Below, in pieces: positions 10,290 to 22,850 of a stretch of 64,000 nt of DNA (position 1 is its first letter; every line of letters starts with the position of its first letter). Below the pieces are notes generated by a model, which did not search any database, was not told the origin of the DNA, and worked only from the letters and a program-made list of their open reading frames with translations. Location: the NCBI RefSeq assembly GCF_036898095.1, contig NC_090728.1, positions 89,532,475 to 89,596,474 of the forward strand, in the 5' to 3' direction. Position numbers and translations under genes: made by a program. This DNA comes from Palaemon carinicauda. Lineage: Eukaryota > Arthropoda > Malacostraca > Decapoda > Palaemonidae.

Positions 10290-13200
10290 TAATGGGGATG
10301 AAACACAAACCATGATAGTGATGAATGCACAGGGTTTAGTCACGAGTAACTCTAAAAGGAAAATAGAGTTCTTAGAAGAACTAACCCAAATTGAAAAAAT
10401 AGATATATTAAATATAAGTGAAACATGGTATTCCCAAGAGACTGGCAGTGATGACCAGATAAAGGGTTTCCAAACTTAAAGATCAGACAGAAAAAAAAGG
10501 AATCAAGGGGAACCGCAATACTGTATATGGAAGAGACATAAATCAAGGAAAAGTCTGTGAAAAATACAGCAACACAGAATGTGAATTGATTGCGGTAGAA
10601 TTTGAATTTGAAAAACTAGTGAATATTGTAGTTTACAGACCCCCAAACACTAAGGAGTTTGACATAATAATAGAAAAAATAGATGATATATGTAGAAACC
10701 ATAAAGACTGGAATATACTCCTATCCGGAGATTTTAACTTTCCTTTCGTGGATTGGAAAGAACGGATATAAGAAAGTGGTTGTATGTATACATATAAAAA
10801 AGAGAGTAATAGTAGCGCAGAAGATAAGAGGCATTTTGAAAAGCTTCAAGATATGCTATTAGAACATAATATGCAACAAATAAACCACATTCCAACAAGA
10901 AAGGAAAATGTCCTAGATCTAGTATTTGTGAATGAGGTGAATTATGTTAAAGAAATACTAGTGTATAACATGGGAATTTCAGACCACAATGTCATAGAAT
11001 TGATAGTCCATTCCAAAGCAAGTGATCGCAGAATTAATAAAAGCACAAAACTTTGGGAAGGATATGGAAAATATAATTTTTACAGTAAGAATATAAAATG
11101 GTCAGAAATAAATGAAGAACTGAATAAAGAATGGAAAAATGTATTCGTAAGTGATAATATACAGGTAAATACGGACATACTGTACAAAATGCTGGAGAAA
11201 ATTGTGGGGAAATATGTACCGAAAAAAAAACAATAAACAAAAGACGTACATACCAAGAGACAGAAGGATCTTATTTCAGAAAATTAAAAAGTGGAAGAAA
11301 AATCTTGCAAAAGAAAAGAATTTGTGGAAAATGAGGGAAATAAAATGTAAGATAGAAAATGCAGAACAAAAAATTATATAGTCGAAAGAAAATGAAAAAA
11401 GGGACTTAGAAGAAAGGACACTTCAAAATATAAAAAGAAACCCCAAAGTACTTTACTCCTATGCAAAAAAGATGAATAAAGGGAGATTAGAAATAGGCCC
11501 TCTAAGAATTGAAGGACGGCTAACGAATGAAAAAAAGGAAATATGCAACATATTAGCAGAAAAATATAAGAGTGAGTTCACACCAAGAATTGCGAATGAG
11601 AATAATGAAACAGAAATGAGAGAAGAAAATGTTGAATATCTAACGGATATAGATATTAATGAAGCAGATATTGTCAAGGCTATAAACGAAATTAAAAATA
11701 GATTGGCAGCCGGACCAGATGGAGTTCCAGCGATTTTGTTAAAAAACCTGCAAACACTATCACTAAGCCGCTTGCAATACTGCTAAGACAAAGTGTAGAT
11801 ATGAGCGAGATATATGTTAAACATAAATTAGCTTATATAATCCCTATCTTCAAAAGTGGATCAAGACTAGAGGCAAGCAATTATAGACCTGTTAGTCTAA
11901 CATCACTTATTATGAAAGTGTATGAGAGGGTAATAAAAAAGAAGATAATGAACCATTTGGTTAAAAATAATTTGTTTAATATGGGTCAACACGGTTTCGT
12001 GCCTGGAAAAAGTACACAGACCTAACTGATAGCACACTATGAAAACATATACAAAAATATGATAAATGAAAAAGACACAGATGTGATCTATCTAGATTTT
12101 GCAAAAGCCTTTGACAAGGTAGACCATAACATAATGGAGAAAAAAATGAGAAAGCATAATATTGTGGGAAAGATAGGAAAATGGGTAAAAGAATTCCTGC
12201 AAAACAGAAAACAGATAGTGGTTGCAAATGACGAGAAATCAGATGAAGCCCAGGTAATATCTGGTGTGCCACAAGGTACGGTATTAGCTGCACTGCTGTT
12301 TGTTATTATGATCTCAGATATAGACTGTGATGTTGAAAACTCCGTAGTGAGAAGTTTCGCCGATGACACAAGAATAAGTAGAGAAATTACTTGTGATGAA
12401 GATAGGAACTCACTACAAAGAGATCTAAACAAAATATATGAATGGGCGGAGATAAATAGGATGGTATTTAACTCCGATAAATTTGAATCAATAAATTAGG
12501 GAAACACAGAAGGAATGGTATATGCATACAAGGGACCTGATAATGAGACAATCACAAACAAGGAAGCAATTAAAGACCTTGGTGTAATGTTAAATAGGAA
12601 TGTGTTATGCAACGACCAAATAGCAACACTGTTGGCTAAATGTAAAGCAAAAACGGTAATGTTATTCAGACACTTTAAAACAAGAAAAGCTGAACAGATG
12701 ATTATGCTTTACAAAACTTATGTACGTAGTACACTCGAGTACTGCAATGTGATATGGTACCCACACTACCAAAAGGATATTGCGCAAAAAGAGAGTGTAC
12801 AAAGGTCCTATACTGCTAGAATAGAAGAAGTTAAGGACCTTGACTACTGGGAAAGACTGCAATTTTTTAAACTATACAGTCTAGAAAGGAGAAGAGAACG
12901 CTACATGATAATACAAGCATGGAAGCAAATAGAAGGAATTACTGAAAACATCATGGAGCTAAAAATATCAGAAAGAGCAAGCCGAGGTAGATTAATAGTG
13001 CCAAAAAATATACCAGGTAAACTAAGAAAGGCGCACAGGACATTAATCCACTATGCACCAGCATCGATAATGCAGCGACTATTTAATGTGCTGCCAGCTC
13101 ATCTAAGAAACATATCAGGAGTGAGAGTAGATGTGTTTAAGAATAAGCTCGATAAATACCTAAGATGCATCCCAGACCATCCAAGACTGGAAGATGCAAA

Positions 13201-13294
13201 ATACACCGGAAGATGCATTAGCAACTCTGGTGGATATACGAGGTGCCTCACACTGAGGGACCTGGGGGAACCAAAACAAAAAATAAGGCAATAA
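10290..13294 (+). pseudogene. CR1-like LINE ORF2: endonuclease and reverse transcriptase
   Basis: Endonuclease motifs run from M-N-A-Q-G-L through I-S-E-T-W, Y-R-P-P-N-T, L-L-S-G-D-F-N-F-P (10722) to S-D-H-N-V-I (10979). RT motifs follow: A-G-P-D-G-V-P (11710), N-Y-R-P-V-S-L-T-S (11879), Y-L-D-F-A-K-A-F-D-K-V-D-H (12089), G-V-P-Q-G-T-V (12263) and F-A-D-D-T (12357). The last keeps both catalytic aspartates. A conserved C-terminal domain of about 260 residues spans 12515-13294. Stops or frameshifts occur near 10479, 10771, 11236, 11784, 12024 and 12497. The RNase H domain found in the I-like LINEs is absent. Confidence 0.8.
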
Positions 13295-13312
13295 GGCAAT
13301 AAGGTAAGGCAC

Positions 13313-14660
13313 CTAGACCTAGAGGTGAAAACAGGATTGATCACGGGTTGGCACCAGACTTTGGTCAATCCTCTCTTACCCCAATACTGTCAGGAGATGG
13401 GTTGACAATGAGACAGAAGAGGAGGATGCCGTGATGTACTCCACCTCACGGGAACCAGCTTCAACATCGAGTGAGTAGAGACACATGCTCACCCTGGGAG
13501 ATCTCCCTTCATCCCTTCAGGCATCAACCCCTGGAGATTGTTTTTCCAGAACTTCGCCCTGTCTCTAGACCACCCAGAGACGAGCAATCTTCTATGTCCG
13601 AGTCCTAAGCTCTGATTGAACCATAAGCTCCTCCGAGACTTAACATTTTGGAAGAGCATTTTTCTTCTCGTAGAGTCTAAAGATTCAAAGACAGTTCGTA
13701 AGAACGCAAAATTGAGGGAAACACTCAGGCCTGAGATATATTGGAGATTCCCCGAGGCGGGACCTTCCAAAAAACCTGTTGACGACTTTGACCTACCCCA
13801 GACTTCTATGGGTGAGAACTTGGAGGTAGAGTAGTTTCTGGACTCGGAAGATGACTTATCTCCCCAGAGCAGCGAGTCCAAAATTCCACTCCGAAGCTGA
13901 GCATAAGGAATCGGAACGCGCCTTTTGGCAAGTCCTTGCTTGTATGAGATCCATTAACAAGTTGTCAGATCCTGGTACCACTCCTCAGGAAGGGCAAGGA
14001 CATAGTCGTGGACCAACAGTTTTGCACCCAGAGGACCCCTAAGACCAGTGCAGTCTTGCCATGGTTGAACGGACTGATAACGACCAGAAGGAAAGCTATC
14101 TCTCAGATAGCAGGCGCATCCAGGTTGCTGAGGGCAGGCTCCGCATCCAGGGCACTCCCACTTCCTTTCATCTTGCAGAAGAAGTATTACGAGATCGAGA
14201 ACGAGCTCCTTCCAGCCTTGACCCTAGACTCCTCAGTAGAATACCTTACTAGGAGTCTCTGTGCAGAGACTTTCGATCTTGAGAACTTCGCTTTTGGCAA
14301 CTGAGCTCCTCAATGTAGAGAAAGATGGGAAGTATGCCATGAAGGCTTTTTCGTGGCTTATCGTATGTCTTGGGTCGTTGGGCCATATTGTAAGTTCCAA
14401 AGATTTATTCAAGGTGTCTACAAGGCGGTCCCTGGAGTCTTTCCTATTGTCTGTTACCCGGACCTTGGAATTCCTTTCCTATTGTAAAGAAAAGGGATAC
14501 TGATTGGGAGATAACACAGGCAGGTGCTGAAAGCGAAAGTGACGTGCCTGAGGAACTTGACCCTTGAGGGATCTACTCTCTTCGACCCAGAGAAAGTAGA
14601 GAGGGCAGCTGATAGATGGAGAAAATCCTACAAGGATTCTCTCCTCCATAGGGCATGACA
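13313..14660 (+). pseudogene. DIRS-A gag-like C-terminal part
   Basis: After the CR1-like LINE, DIRS-A gag sequence resumes. Readable segments switch frames: 13851-14042 (S-P-K-F-H-S-E-A-E-H; A-F-W-Q-V-L-A-C-M-R-S-I-N), then 14008-14304 (Q-I-A-G-A-S-R-L-L-R-A-G-S; L-P-L-P-F-I-L-Q-K-K-Y-Y-E-I-E; Y-L-T-R-S-L-C). These helical stretches resemble capsid regions of decapod DIRS gag proteins as I remember them. At least three frameshifts occur. The identity is partly positional, lying between the zinc-finger module and RT. Confidence 0.5.
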
Positions 14661-14869
14661 TCTCGGCCTTATGGGAGAGATCCTTAACCTCTCAGAGATC
14701 ATCCCCATCCATCGAATCCCTCGACATCTAGGTCTTCAGGATCTACCAACAAGGTGTCTAAGTGACCCTTTCTGGCTGAAGACCAGAAAGGTCCCATACC
14801 TTTCAGAGGAAAGAGAGGTGGTAGAGGGGGTGGCCGAGACAGTTGCTCCCGCTAGGGAGGGCAGTTCTC

Positions 14870-15846
14870 TCACTAGTCCACTGGTGATTGCAACGCCTCC
14901 GGCAGAGGTGGAAGTTCTATGGGGCAGATCCCTGGAGGATCGCACTGATCAGCGTAGGGTATCGCGTCCCATTCGCACAATCTCCCTCCCCGATTTGGGA
15001 TCCAATTCCATTGAGCTCCTATATGTATGGAACAGTAAAGGAGCTGGCTCTCCGGGCCAAAATTCCGACCATGCTGCAGAAGGGCACTCTCCAAGAGATC
15101 CTCGACAGGTCTCCAGTCTTCTACAGTCAACTCTTGTGAAAAAGGCATGTGGAGGCTGGAGACCAGTCATCAAACTTTTGCCCCTGAACAAGTTTGTTCT
15201 ACAAACTCGGTTCAGGATGGAGATGGAAAACACAGTCATTTAAGCAGTAAGGCCAAAGGACTTCATGTGCACACTGGATCTCCAAGATGCATTTGTCTAG
15301 ATCCCAGTCTGTCCGTCTTCAAGGAAGTATATCAGATTCATACACGAGAACAGACGTTACCAGTTCAAAGTTCTCGGTTTCGGTCTTGTAACCGCTCAAC
15401 AGGTCTTTGTGAGGGTGTTCGCACTAGTGTCATCTTGGGCTCACAAGAACGGCATTCGTCTCTTATTAAGATACCTCGATGTGTGGGTGACTCCAGCAGA
15501 CTTGGCGATGACCCTTCTTCATCACCGAGATATGCTTCTTGAGTTTTGTTAGGATCTGGGGATTGTGATAAATCTCAAGAAGTCATCACTGCTCCCTTCT
15601 TAGAGACTGGTTTACCTCGATATGATTATAGACACCAACCTCCAAAAAGTCTTTTCATCAGACGACAGAGTACACAGGCTGAAAGAAGTGGCATGGCCCT
15701 TCCTCAGACAGGAAGATATTTCAGCCCGACAGTAGTTGTGCCTCCCATGCCACTTAATATCCTTGATTTTTCTTTTTCCTAATGGCCACCTCAGGACATG
15801 ATCCTTTCAATGGTAGCTAAAGTCCTTATGGAACCAGCACTCTGGC
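14870..15846 (+). pseudogene. DIRS-A reverse transcriptase, catalytic box mutated
   Basis: RT motifs appear in order: G-G-W-R-P-V-I-K-L-L-P-L-N-K-F-V-L-Q-T (15148); D-L-Q-D-A-F-V near 15270; Y-Q-F-K-V-L-G-F-G-L-V-T-A-Q (15360); and the catalytic box Y-L-D-V-W at 15472-15486. The second aspartate (GAT/GAC) has become GTG. Further on are D-L-G-I-V-I-N-L-K-K-S-S and I-D-T-N. Stops interrupt the frame near 15241, 15300 and 15545. The domain is cut at 15846, before the RNase H region, by I-like LINE copy 1. Frame and sense continue at 22373. Confidence 0.75.
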
Positions 15847-15858
15847 TCCCTGGACACG
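15847..15858. repeat. Target-site duplication, left copy (I-like LINE copy 1)
   Basis: CCCTGGACACGC at this position is repeated exactly at 22361-22372, directly flanking the LINE. A further T may belong to the duplication, but the AATC tail makes this ambiguous. Confidence 0.9.
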
Positions 15859-16679
15859 CCCTCTTAATGAGAGAATGCCTAGGTGAAGTCATTGAGCTTC
15901 AGCACGGCATTTCATTCCCGTGGTGAAACTTGGTGACGGGCAAGAGGGCTCTCGAACTTGGGGAAATTGCTCCCCCAGTTCGAATCTAAATTTCTCTCCT
16001 TCACCTTTTTCTTTTACTCAATATTATGTCGACCTTATCCTAATTTCATAAACTTTCTTTCGTCTTGCTTTCCAAACTCTATGAGAAAAATTTTCCTCAT
16101 TATATATCTGTATACATTATGTACATATATACAGTATTTTTTTTTTTTTTTTTTCTTTTTCTCCTATGGCTTGGATGTTTTTACATCCATTGTAGCCCCG
16201 GCGGGGATGTTCATACATCCTTTATTGCTGCCTGCTTTGATGAGTGGGAGGAGGTATCACAGTTAGGAGGTGTTTGCATTCAAAGCTATATGTGAGAGTA
16301 TTGGATGATTTCAGCCATCCCGAAGATGGTTTGGACCTTTTTGGCGGAACTATTCTCAAGTGTTGGGTCTTTGGAATCCAGGGGAATCCAATGCTTGGGA
16401 TAGGACTCTCTGCTTTTGGACGGAAGCCCGTCATTACAGATATGGGGAGGATGATTCCATAGTTTCTTGGTCTCAGTCGTAACAGGCGGGTTCAGCTTAC
16501 ACCTGTGCCTCTATATCTGTTTTGATGCTATCCTTCGGGTAGGGTATGGAGTGGACCATCTGGGAAGTATACTCTCATTGTGCCGATAGTGGAGAGTGCA
16601 AATTTCCTTTCTGACGTGTGATGGCCTAACATTCTCGAGCAGGTACATCAAACTTACCCCTTTCTCTCTCTCTCGTCTA

Positions 16680-18508
16680 ATGGATTCTTCAAGTAACGAA
16701 CCCCCATCCCCTGGATACGCTGACTCTCCCCCGGCACTGTTGACGACTTCAATTAAGGAAAATTCTGTTGACGACCTAGGAACAAAAAAGGACCCCTTTT
16801 AAAACCAATTAAGCCGGGTAACAAAGGGAAACTAAGAATCCTTCATGTTACCCAAATTCCAATAAATACTGATTATGATATGATATATAAAGCATTTAGA
16901 TGCTATGGAGTGATAAAAGAAATTAGAATGAAACTTGAAAATTATTCATGGATAACTTATAATAATCATGAAGAAGCATAAGCATAATAATCATGAAGAA
17001 GCATTCAATGCAATATGTAACATCAATGATATCAAAATTAATAACTTAAATGTCATGGGTGCCCTATGTGATAAGATACCAAACAGTTTGGATGTATATA
17101 GACCTTCTGACTGGTTTGAGAAAGATATCGATTTAACTATGCTCCCCCAAAGAAAGCCAAAACCACCAATGTGGCTTGTTGCCGAGCCTAAAGGGAGTAA
17201 TGGGAATTATTTTAAAATTAGCAAACTAATTCAGAAAAAGGTAGGAACCATTGCACCAGGTGATATACTGTATCTCGCTTTGGGAAAAAATAGCTTCCTA
17301 ATCCATGCAAAATCATACACGCAATCAGTAATACTGTCTAACCTTACGACAAGCAGTGATGAGGATATGTTAGATGTCAAACCCCACCTAAACTTTAGTT
17401 ATGGAAGGGGAGTAGTCTTTAATAAAGATCTGTATGAATTTACAGAAGAGGAAAAACTAGCCATGTGCCCATTAACAGTGTGGAAAGTGCATAAGATTCC
17501 TGGGACGTCAATGATTATCCTTACTTTCCAGGATGCTGATGTACCTTTCCACATCGATATTGAAAATGAAAGAATAAAAGTTCGACCTTTTAAACAAAAG
17601 CCCTTACAATGCTTCAAATGTTTCAAATTTGGACATCCTTCTTAAGTTTGTAAAAATGAAAAAATGTGTAGCATCTGTGCCAGTCCTTATCATGGAGAGT
17701 GTACACTGGAGCCCAGCTGTTTGAATTGCAATTCAAACCATAAATCCACTGACAGGAGCTGCGAGATTTATAAGTTTGAAGAAGCAGCCCTCAACACATC
17801 CAGTGTAGAACACATAAGTGTAGGACATGCCAAAAGACTACTGAAAAAACCAAACAGCTATGCAAAGGCACTGAAATCAAGAGAAAATATACCACAGGAG
17901 ACATCGAACCCACATAGTGCTGCCAGTAATTCCAAGAAAAGAAATACATCATCTAATGATAGTAAAGTTTTACGTGACAAGGTAAGCATATTGCCTTCCA
18001 AGGCTTTGCCACTGTGTATTAAAACTGTGACACTGCCCACTTCTATACAAACTTCATCCCCCATTACCAGCAATAGTACTAACCTCTTTCAGGCCATGTC
18101 CTTGCCTGATTTGACGGAGGTTCCACCCGAAACAAAGTTACCAGGTGCACCTGTGGTAGGGAAGGTGCAAAAACCTGGTAGATCCTCACCACCTATAAAT
18201 AGGAAGAGAGAGAGACCTCCATATCTCTCTCACCCCCTTCCATAAGAAATATTAGAGTTATGACATCAAATAAATATTATGTTTTGTCTGTTGATGTTTC
18301 TGATCACCCAGAAGACAATTTACATAAATCAGAAATTCAAGTTGAGGTCCACCATCCCCCTCAACAATTGGATCAGAAGGACAACAAGAAAAGCACAAAC
18401 AAAAAACCATATTTATCAAGACCCTCTCTAATAAAACCACCGGGAAATAGCATTAGATCAAAAATTGCTAATGGGAAGACTTCATCTAAAAGTTCTTCCA
18501 AAAAATAA
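16680..18508 (+). pseudogene. I-like LINE copy 1 ORF1, gag-like with zinc knuckles
   Basis: ATG 16680 matches ATG 30043 of copy 2. A folded domain (I-K-I-N-N-L-N-V ... G-N-Y-F-K-I-S-K-L-I-Q-K-K-V-G-T-I) is followed by zinc knuckles starting C-F-K-C-F-K-F-G-H-P-S. There, a TAA at 17643-17645 replaces the Lys codon seen in copy 2. Then come C-x2-C-x4-H-x4-C motifs and a Ser/Pro/Lys-rich tail ending at 18508. Other breaks are a frameshift near 16800 and a 22-base tandem duplication near 16960-17005. ORF1 proteins of this type bind the element RNA. Confidence 0.8.
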
Positions 18509-18527
18509 ACCATAGTTTTTTCCTCCA

Positions 18528-21500
18528 TTTTGCAATGGAATTGTCAGGGTTTAAGGGCCAAATATGAAGAACTTAAGCTCTTAGTTTACGAGCATTCCCC
18601 CATAATTGTAAGTCTACAGGAGAGCAAGCTTGATGCTAATACCCCTTGTCTTCGCAAATATATTAGTTATAGGACACCATATGATCACCAAGTGGGGAGC
18701 CATGGCGGAAGTATCATATATGTTCGTCGAGATGTCCCCCAAGTTTCTCTGTCTATTTGTACACCTCTGCAGGCAGTGGTTGTACAGATTGACATAGGGA
18801 GAAAATATACAATTTGTTCTCTGTACTTGCCTCCAAATGATAACATTTTGTATGATGACTTAGTGCAGGTGATTCAACAACTCCCTCAACCTTTTCTTTT
18901 ACTTGGAGATTTGAATGGTAGACATCCTTTGAGGGGTGATGTTTTAGCAAACACGAGGGGAAATATCATATCATCAGTTGTGGAAAATGAAGATGTGGGA
19001 CTCCTTAATACAGGAGAGCCCACACACTTTCATGTCCAGACAGTTACCTTGTCATGTATTGCCCTATCAATCGTAAGCTCTAATTCCCTTCTCGGCTTCA
19101 ATTGGAGGACATTAGATGATTGGCATACTAGTGATCATGCACCAATCATTATAAACACCAACAATGGTCCACCTTTACAGAGATCTTGACAAGGCGGACT
19201 GGGAAAAATTGTGTGAGCTAAGCGAAATTGAGGGGGATGCTGAACAGGTTGAAAATATCGATGATGCCATAGACTTACTGAATGGAACTCTCCATACAGC
19301 AGGAGTCAATTCAATTCCCAAAACAACAGGGTTATTCAAACGACGACCAGTCCCGTGGTGGTCTTCAGAACTAACTTACCTCCACAGAGCCACAAGAAGA
19401 TCTCTAACACGATTGCGTAGGCTCCGAACTGTTGAGAATTTAATTATGTACAAGAAATTTAGAGCACAGTTCCGTCGTGCCATGAAAGAAGCAAGACACC
19501 AGTCATGGATGTCTTTTGTTTCCTCCATTAACAGTAGAACACCACCATCTACTGTGTGGAGGAAAGTAAAAAATATAGCTGGCAAATTCACCTCCAACCC
19601 ACCACCAGTGTTGAAGGTGAATGGTCAGTATGTAACTGAAGCAAATGAAGTTAGCAATGCCCTGGCTAGTCATTTTTCAAATGCATCCAGAAAGTGTGTA
19701 GGAACCCCTGGTCACCAGTATAGGAGCGTTGAAGAAAAGAAAATTTTAAATTTTGCAACAAGAAGGGAAGAGTCTTATAATTCTCCTTTCACTGAAAGAG
19801 AATTTGATTCCGCACTTGCTCATTGCATTGATACAGCCCCTGGACCTGATGGAATTCCATATGCAATGATTAAACATGTACATTTTAATACAAAGCTATT
19901 TATTTTAAGCATTATTAATAGAATATGGCATGATCATAGTTACCCAAGTGTTTGGGAACTAGCCATTATTTTAGCCTTTTTAAAACCCGGTAAAGACAAG
20001 TTTTTAGCAGCAAACTATTGTCCTATTGCATTGACATATTGTTTATGTAAAATCATGGAGAAGATGGTCAATGCAAGGCTGATATGGTACCTTGAAAAGA
20101 AAGGTATTTTATCACCGATTCAATGTGGATTCAGAAAAGTGCACTCAACGACTGATGTGTTGATACGACTTGAGTCTTCTATTTGTGAAGCCTTTGCTTC
20201 CAAACAGCACCATGTTACAGTATTTTTTGACCTTGAAAAGGCATATGATACCACATGGAGATATGATATACTTAAAACCATTCATGAAATCGGATTGAGA
20301 GGAGAGCTGCCACTATTTATTCAGGCATTTCTTTCACATAGAGTTTTTCAAGTGAGAGTTGGGGAAGCTCTATCAGAGAGTAAGTGCCAGGAAGAAGGAG
20401 TTCCTCAGGGTAGTGTGCTGATTGTAACCCTTTTTGCACTAGCAATTAATGGGATATCCTCAGCAATTCCCCAGGATGTTCTCTTAACATTATTTGTGGA
20501 TGATCTCTCCACATCATTTGCTGGAGCCAGAATGGCAATGGTTGAGAGAAAACTACAGCTCTCAATTGACAAAATTATCCAGTGGGCCGATATGAATGGA
20601 TTTAAGTTCTCGACAAGTAAAACTACTATTGTACATTTCTGTCGTATCCGGGGAGCACATCCAGACCCGGATATATACATTAAAGGTCAACGGATCCCAT
20701 TTATATCGGAAACCAAATTTTTGGGTTTGATATTTGATTGTAGACTTACATGGGTTTCTCACCTAAAAGCGCTAAAAGCTAAATGTGTTGAAGCTCTGAC
20801 TATTTTAAAAGTATTGTCCCTACATCATGGGGGCAGACCGCAATACTATTTTAAAATTATACAAGGCCTTGATTTTTTTCCAAAATTAGTTATGGATGTG
20901 AAATATACTCTTCAGCCACCCCAAGCCGGTTGAAAATATTAGATTCAATACATCATGCAGGTATTAGATTGTCCATGGGAGCATTTAGAACATCACCTAT
21001 CCCAAGTCTCCTTGTTGATGCTGGAGAGTTACCTCTAGACCTTTACCGAATGTCTTCTATTCTTCGGTATTGGTTTAGATTGCAAAGACTCCCTAATTCT
21101 TTAGAATTCCAGACTGCAAGCCTTGTAAGGCACCCAACATACTTTGAGATGCACCCAAAGTCTCCTCAACCCTATGGCTTTCGGGTGAAACAATTATTAA
21201 ACAGTCTGGATATAATTAGAAGTAAGGTACTTCCATTCAAGGTATCATCAACGCCTCCATGGAAATTACCAGAGATATCTTTTTGTAAATATTTTATAGG
21301 AGATAAGAAGAATATGTCAGACCTAGAGCCAGGTCTCTTTTTAATGAACATGTTAAAGAACATAGAGGATCAACTTTTATCTATACTGATGGCTCCAAAT
21401 CTGATGCTGGCGTTGGATTTGGGTTACATAGTAATGGTTTTAATTGTAGAGGTGCACTTCCTCTGACCGCTTCCATATTTACTGCCGAACTGTATGGCAT

Positions 21501-22200
21501 ATTAACCGCTATTGAGAAAATAGCGTTGGAGAAGGAGGGTAATTTTACAATTTTTAGTGATGCAAGGAGTGTCCTTCAAGCTATAGAAGTTTTTAATTCT
21601 AATAACCCTTTAGTTTTAAAGATTTTAGAATGGCTTTTTATTATTGGACGGAGAGGTATAACAGTTCGATTTTGTTGGGTTCCAGCACATGTAGGTTTGT
21701 GTGGGAATGAGAAGGCAGATTCACTGGCTAAGAATGCTGTATCCGAGTTGCTGCCAAGAAGGTATCCCATTCCCTGTAATGATTTCTTACCTGACATCAA
21801 GAAATTGGTTTGCAATAAATGGCAACAGCAATGGGATAGCCTAGATGGCAATAAAATGCGAGAGGTAACAAATGTCATATCTCCTTGGAGGTATAATATG
21901 ATGCCCCAAAAAAGGGAGCCGTCTCTTTGTCGTCTCCGTATTGGTCACACTCGGTTGACACATGAGTTTCTGCTGAAGGGCCAATAGCGACCGTATTGTG
22001 ACGACTCTTTAGTACCTCTAACAGTGAGGCATTTGTTGACCGAATGTCCCAATTATAACAACTTAAGGAATAGATATTTGTTTGAGGCTCGAGGTGAGGG
22101 TGGCAGGTTCATCCTTGCCAAGATTCTTGGACATGTGTCCTACTATGCAAGTGGCATCTTTAGATATATTTCAGAAGCAGGTCTTCTGGAAACTATTTAA
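18528..22200 (+). pseudogene. I-like LINE copy 1 ORF2: endonuclease, RT, RNase H
   Basis: The endonuclease spans 18530-19160: Q-W-N-C-Q-G-L-R, S-L-Q-E-S-K, L-L-G-D-L-N-G-R-H-P and T-S-D-H-A-P-I-I. A 14-base deletion near 19187, relative to copy 2, shifts the frame. RT spans 19750-20650 with G-P-D-G-I-P, E-E-G-V-P-Q-G-S-V and the box F-V-D-D (20493-20504), both aspartates kept. RNase H spans 21360-21760: Y-T-D-G-S-K (Asp codon 21388-21390), A-E-L-Y-G, F-S-D-A-R and W-V-P-A-H-V-G. A C-terminal C/H motif lies near 21990. Frameshifts near 20930 and 21330 and a stop at 21985 disable it. The protein would nick chromosomal DNA and prime reverse transcription there. Confidence 0.85.
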
Positions 22201-22372
22201 CTTTTATGACATTCAACTTTTATGATTTTAATGAATACTCATATATTTTTTGTTTTTTTATTTTTTTTATGATCTATTTTTGTATACATAAACTAAATGA
22301 TATTGGCGTCAATGACCTTAGATGTCAGGATGCCTGAAAACTTTAAATCAATCAATCAATCCCTGGACACGC

Positions 22373-22850
22373 AAGTTCTATAGCAGGGGATCCAGTGACG
22401 GATCTTCAGTGGTGGGTGGCTGAGGAGAACCTCCTCAAAGGACTAGACCTCGTCCCTCCTCCGGACTTGATGCTCTACACAGACGCATCTAAAGAAAGAT
22501 GGGGCCCCACTTGCTGCAACACCGTCCCAGGACTTTGGTCTAAGTCCAAAAGGTACCAGCACATAAATATCATTGAGATGAGAGCAGCCTTTCTAGCTCT
22601 TCAGCAGTTGCAACTCTTGCTGGCGGGTCATTCCGGAGTGCTGATGAGTGACAAAACTTCGGTGATGGCTTACTTATACAATCAAGGTGGTACCTTTTTG
22701 CAGCCCCTATGCCATCTAGCAGTAGAGATGCTTAGATGGACAGAACAACATTCGGTGACCCTATCCGCTAACTTCATTTCAGGCAAGAGGAATGTGCTCG
22801 CAGACAACTTGAGCAGGGCGACTCAGTGTGCTCCGAATGGTCTTTGAATC
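22373..22850 (+). pseudogene. DIRS-A RNase H domain
   Basis: The frame resumes immediately after the LINE target duplication. It encodes a DIRS-type RNase H: W-W-V-A-E-E-N-L-L-K-G, then L-Y-T-D-A-S-K-E-R-W-G (22472), I-I-E-M-R-A-A-F-L-A-L, M-S-D-K-T-S-V-M-A-Y and S-G-K-R-N-V-L-A-D-N-L-S-R (22780). The usual catalytic D, E, D, D positions can all be placed (the E in I-E-M-R, the last D in L-A-D-N-L-S-R). The open frame ends at 22847. It degrades the RNA strand of the DIRS RNA/DNA hybrid. Confidence 0.75.

Larger units (their letters stand above)
8640..13312 (+). mobile_element. CR1-like LINE inserted in DIRS-A
   Basis: This two-ORF non-LTR retrotransposon of about 4.7 kb has an ORF1 with zinc fingers, an ORF2 with an apurinic-type endonuclease and RT, and a 3' end made of AATAAGGC repeats (about 13288-13312). 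There is no RNase H and no poly-A tail. The FADDT box and the conserved C-terminal N-x-L-P-A-H-L-R ... F-K-N-K-L-D-K-Y motif suggest CR1 or a neighbouring clade. The 5' boundary is estimated because no target-site duplication was found. DIRS-A gag-like sequence flanks it on both sides. Confidence 0.75.
15859..22360 (+). mobile_element. I-like LINE copy 1 inserted in DIRS-A
   Basis: This 6.5 kb non-LTR retrotransposon has ORF1 (zinc knuckles), ORF2 (endonuclease, RT, RNase H) and a 3' tail of AATC repeats (22345-22360). It is flanked by an exact 12 bp duplication. A second copy at 29294-35699 is collinear along its length. ORF2 with RNase H and a simple-repeat tail are traits of the I superclade, so I call it I-like. 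Compared with copy 2 it has 67 extra bases at 15865-15931, between two CTT words. Both ORFs are broken by stops and indels, so this copy is dead. Confidence 0.85.
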
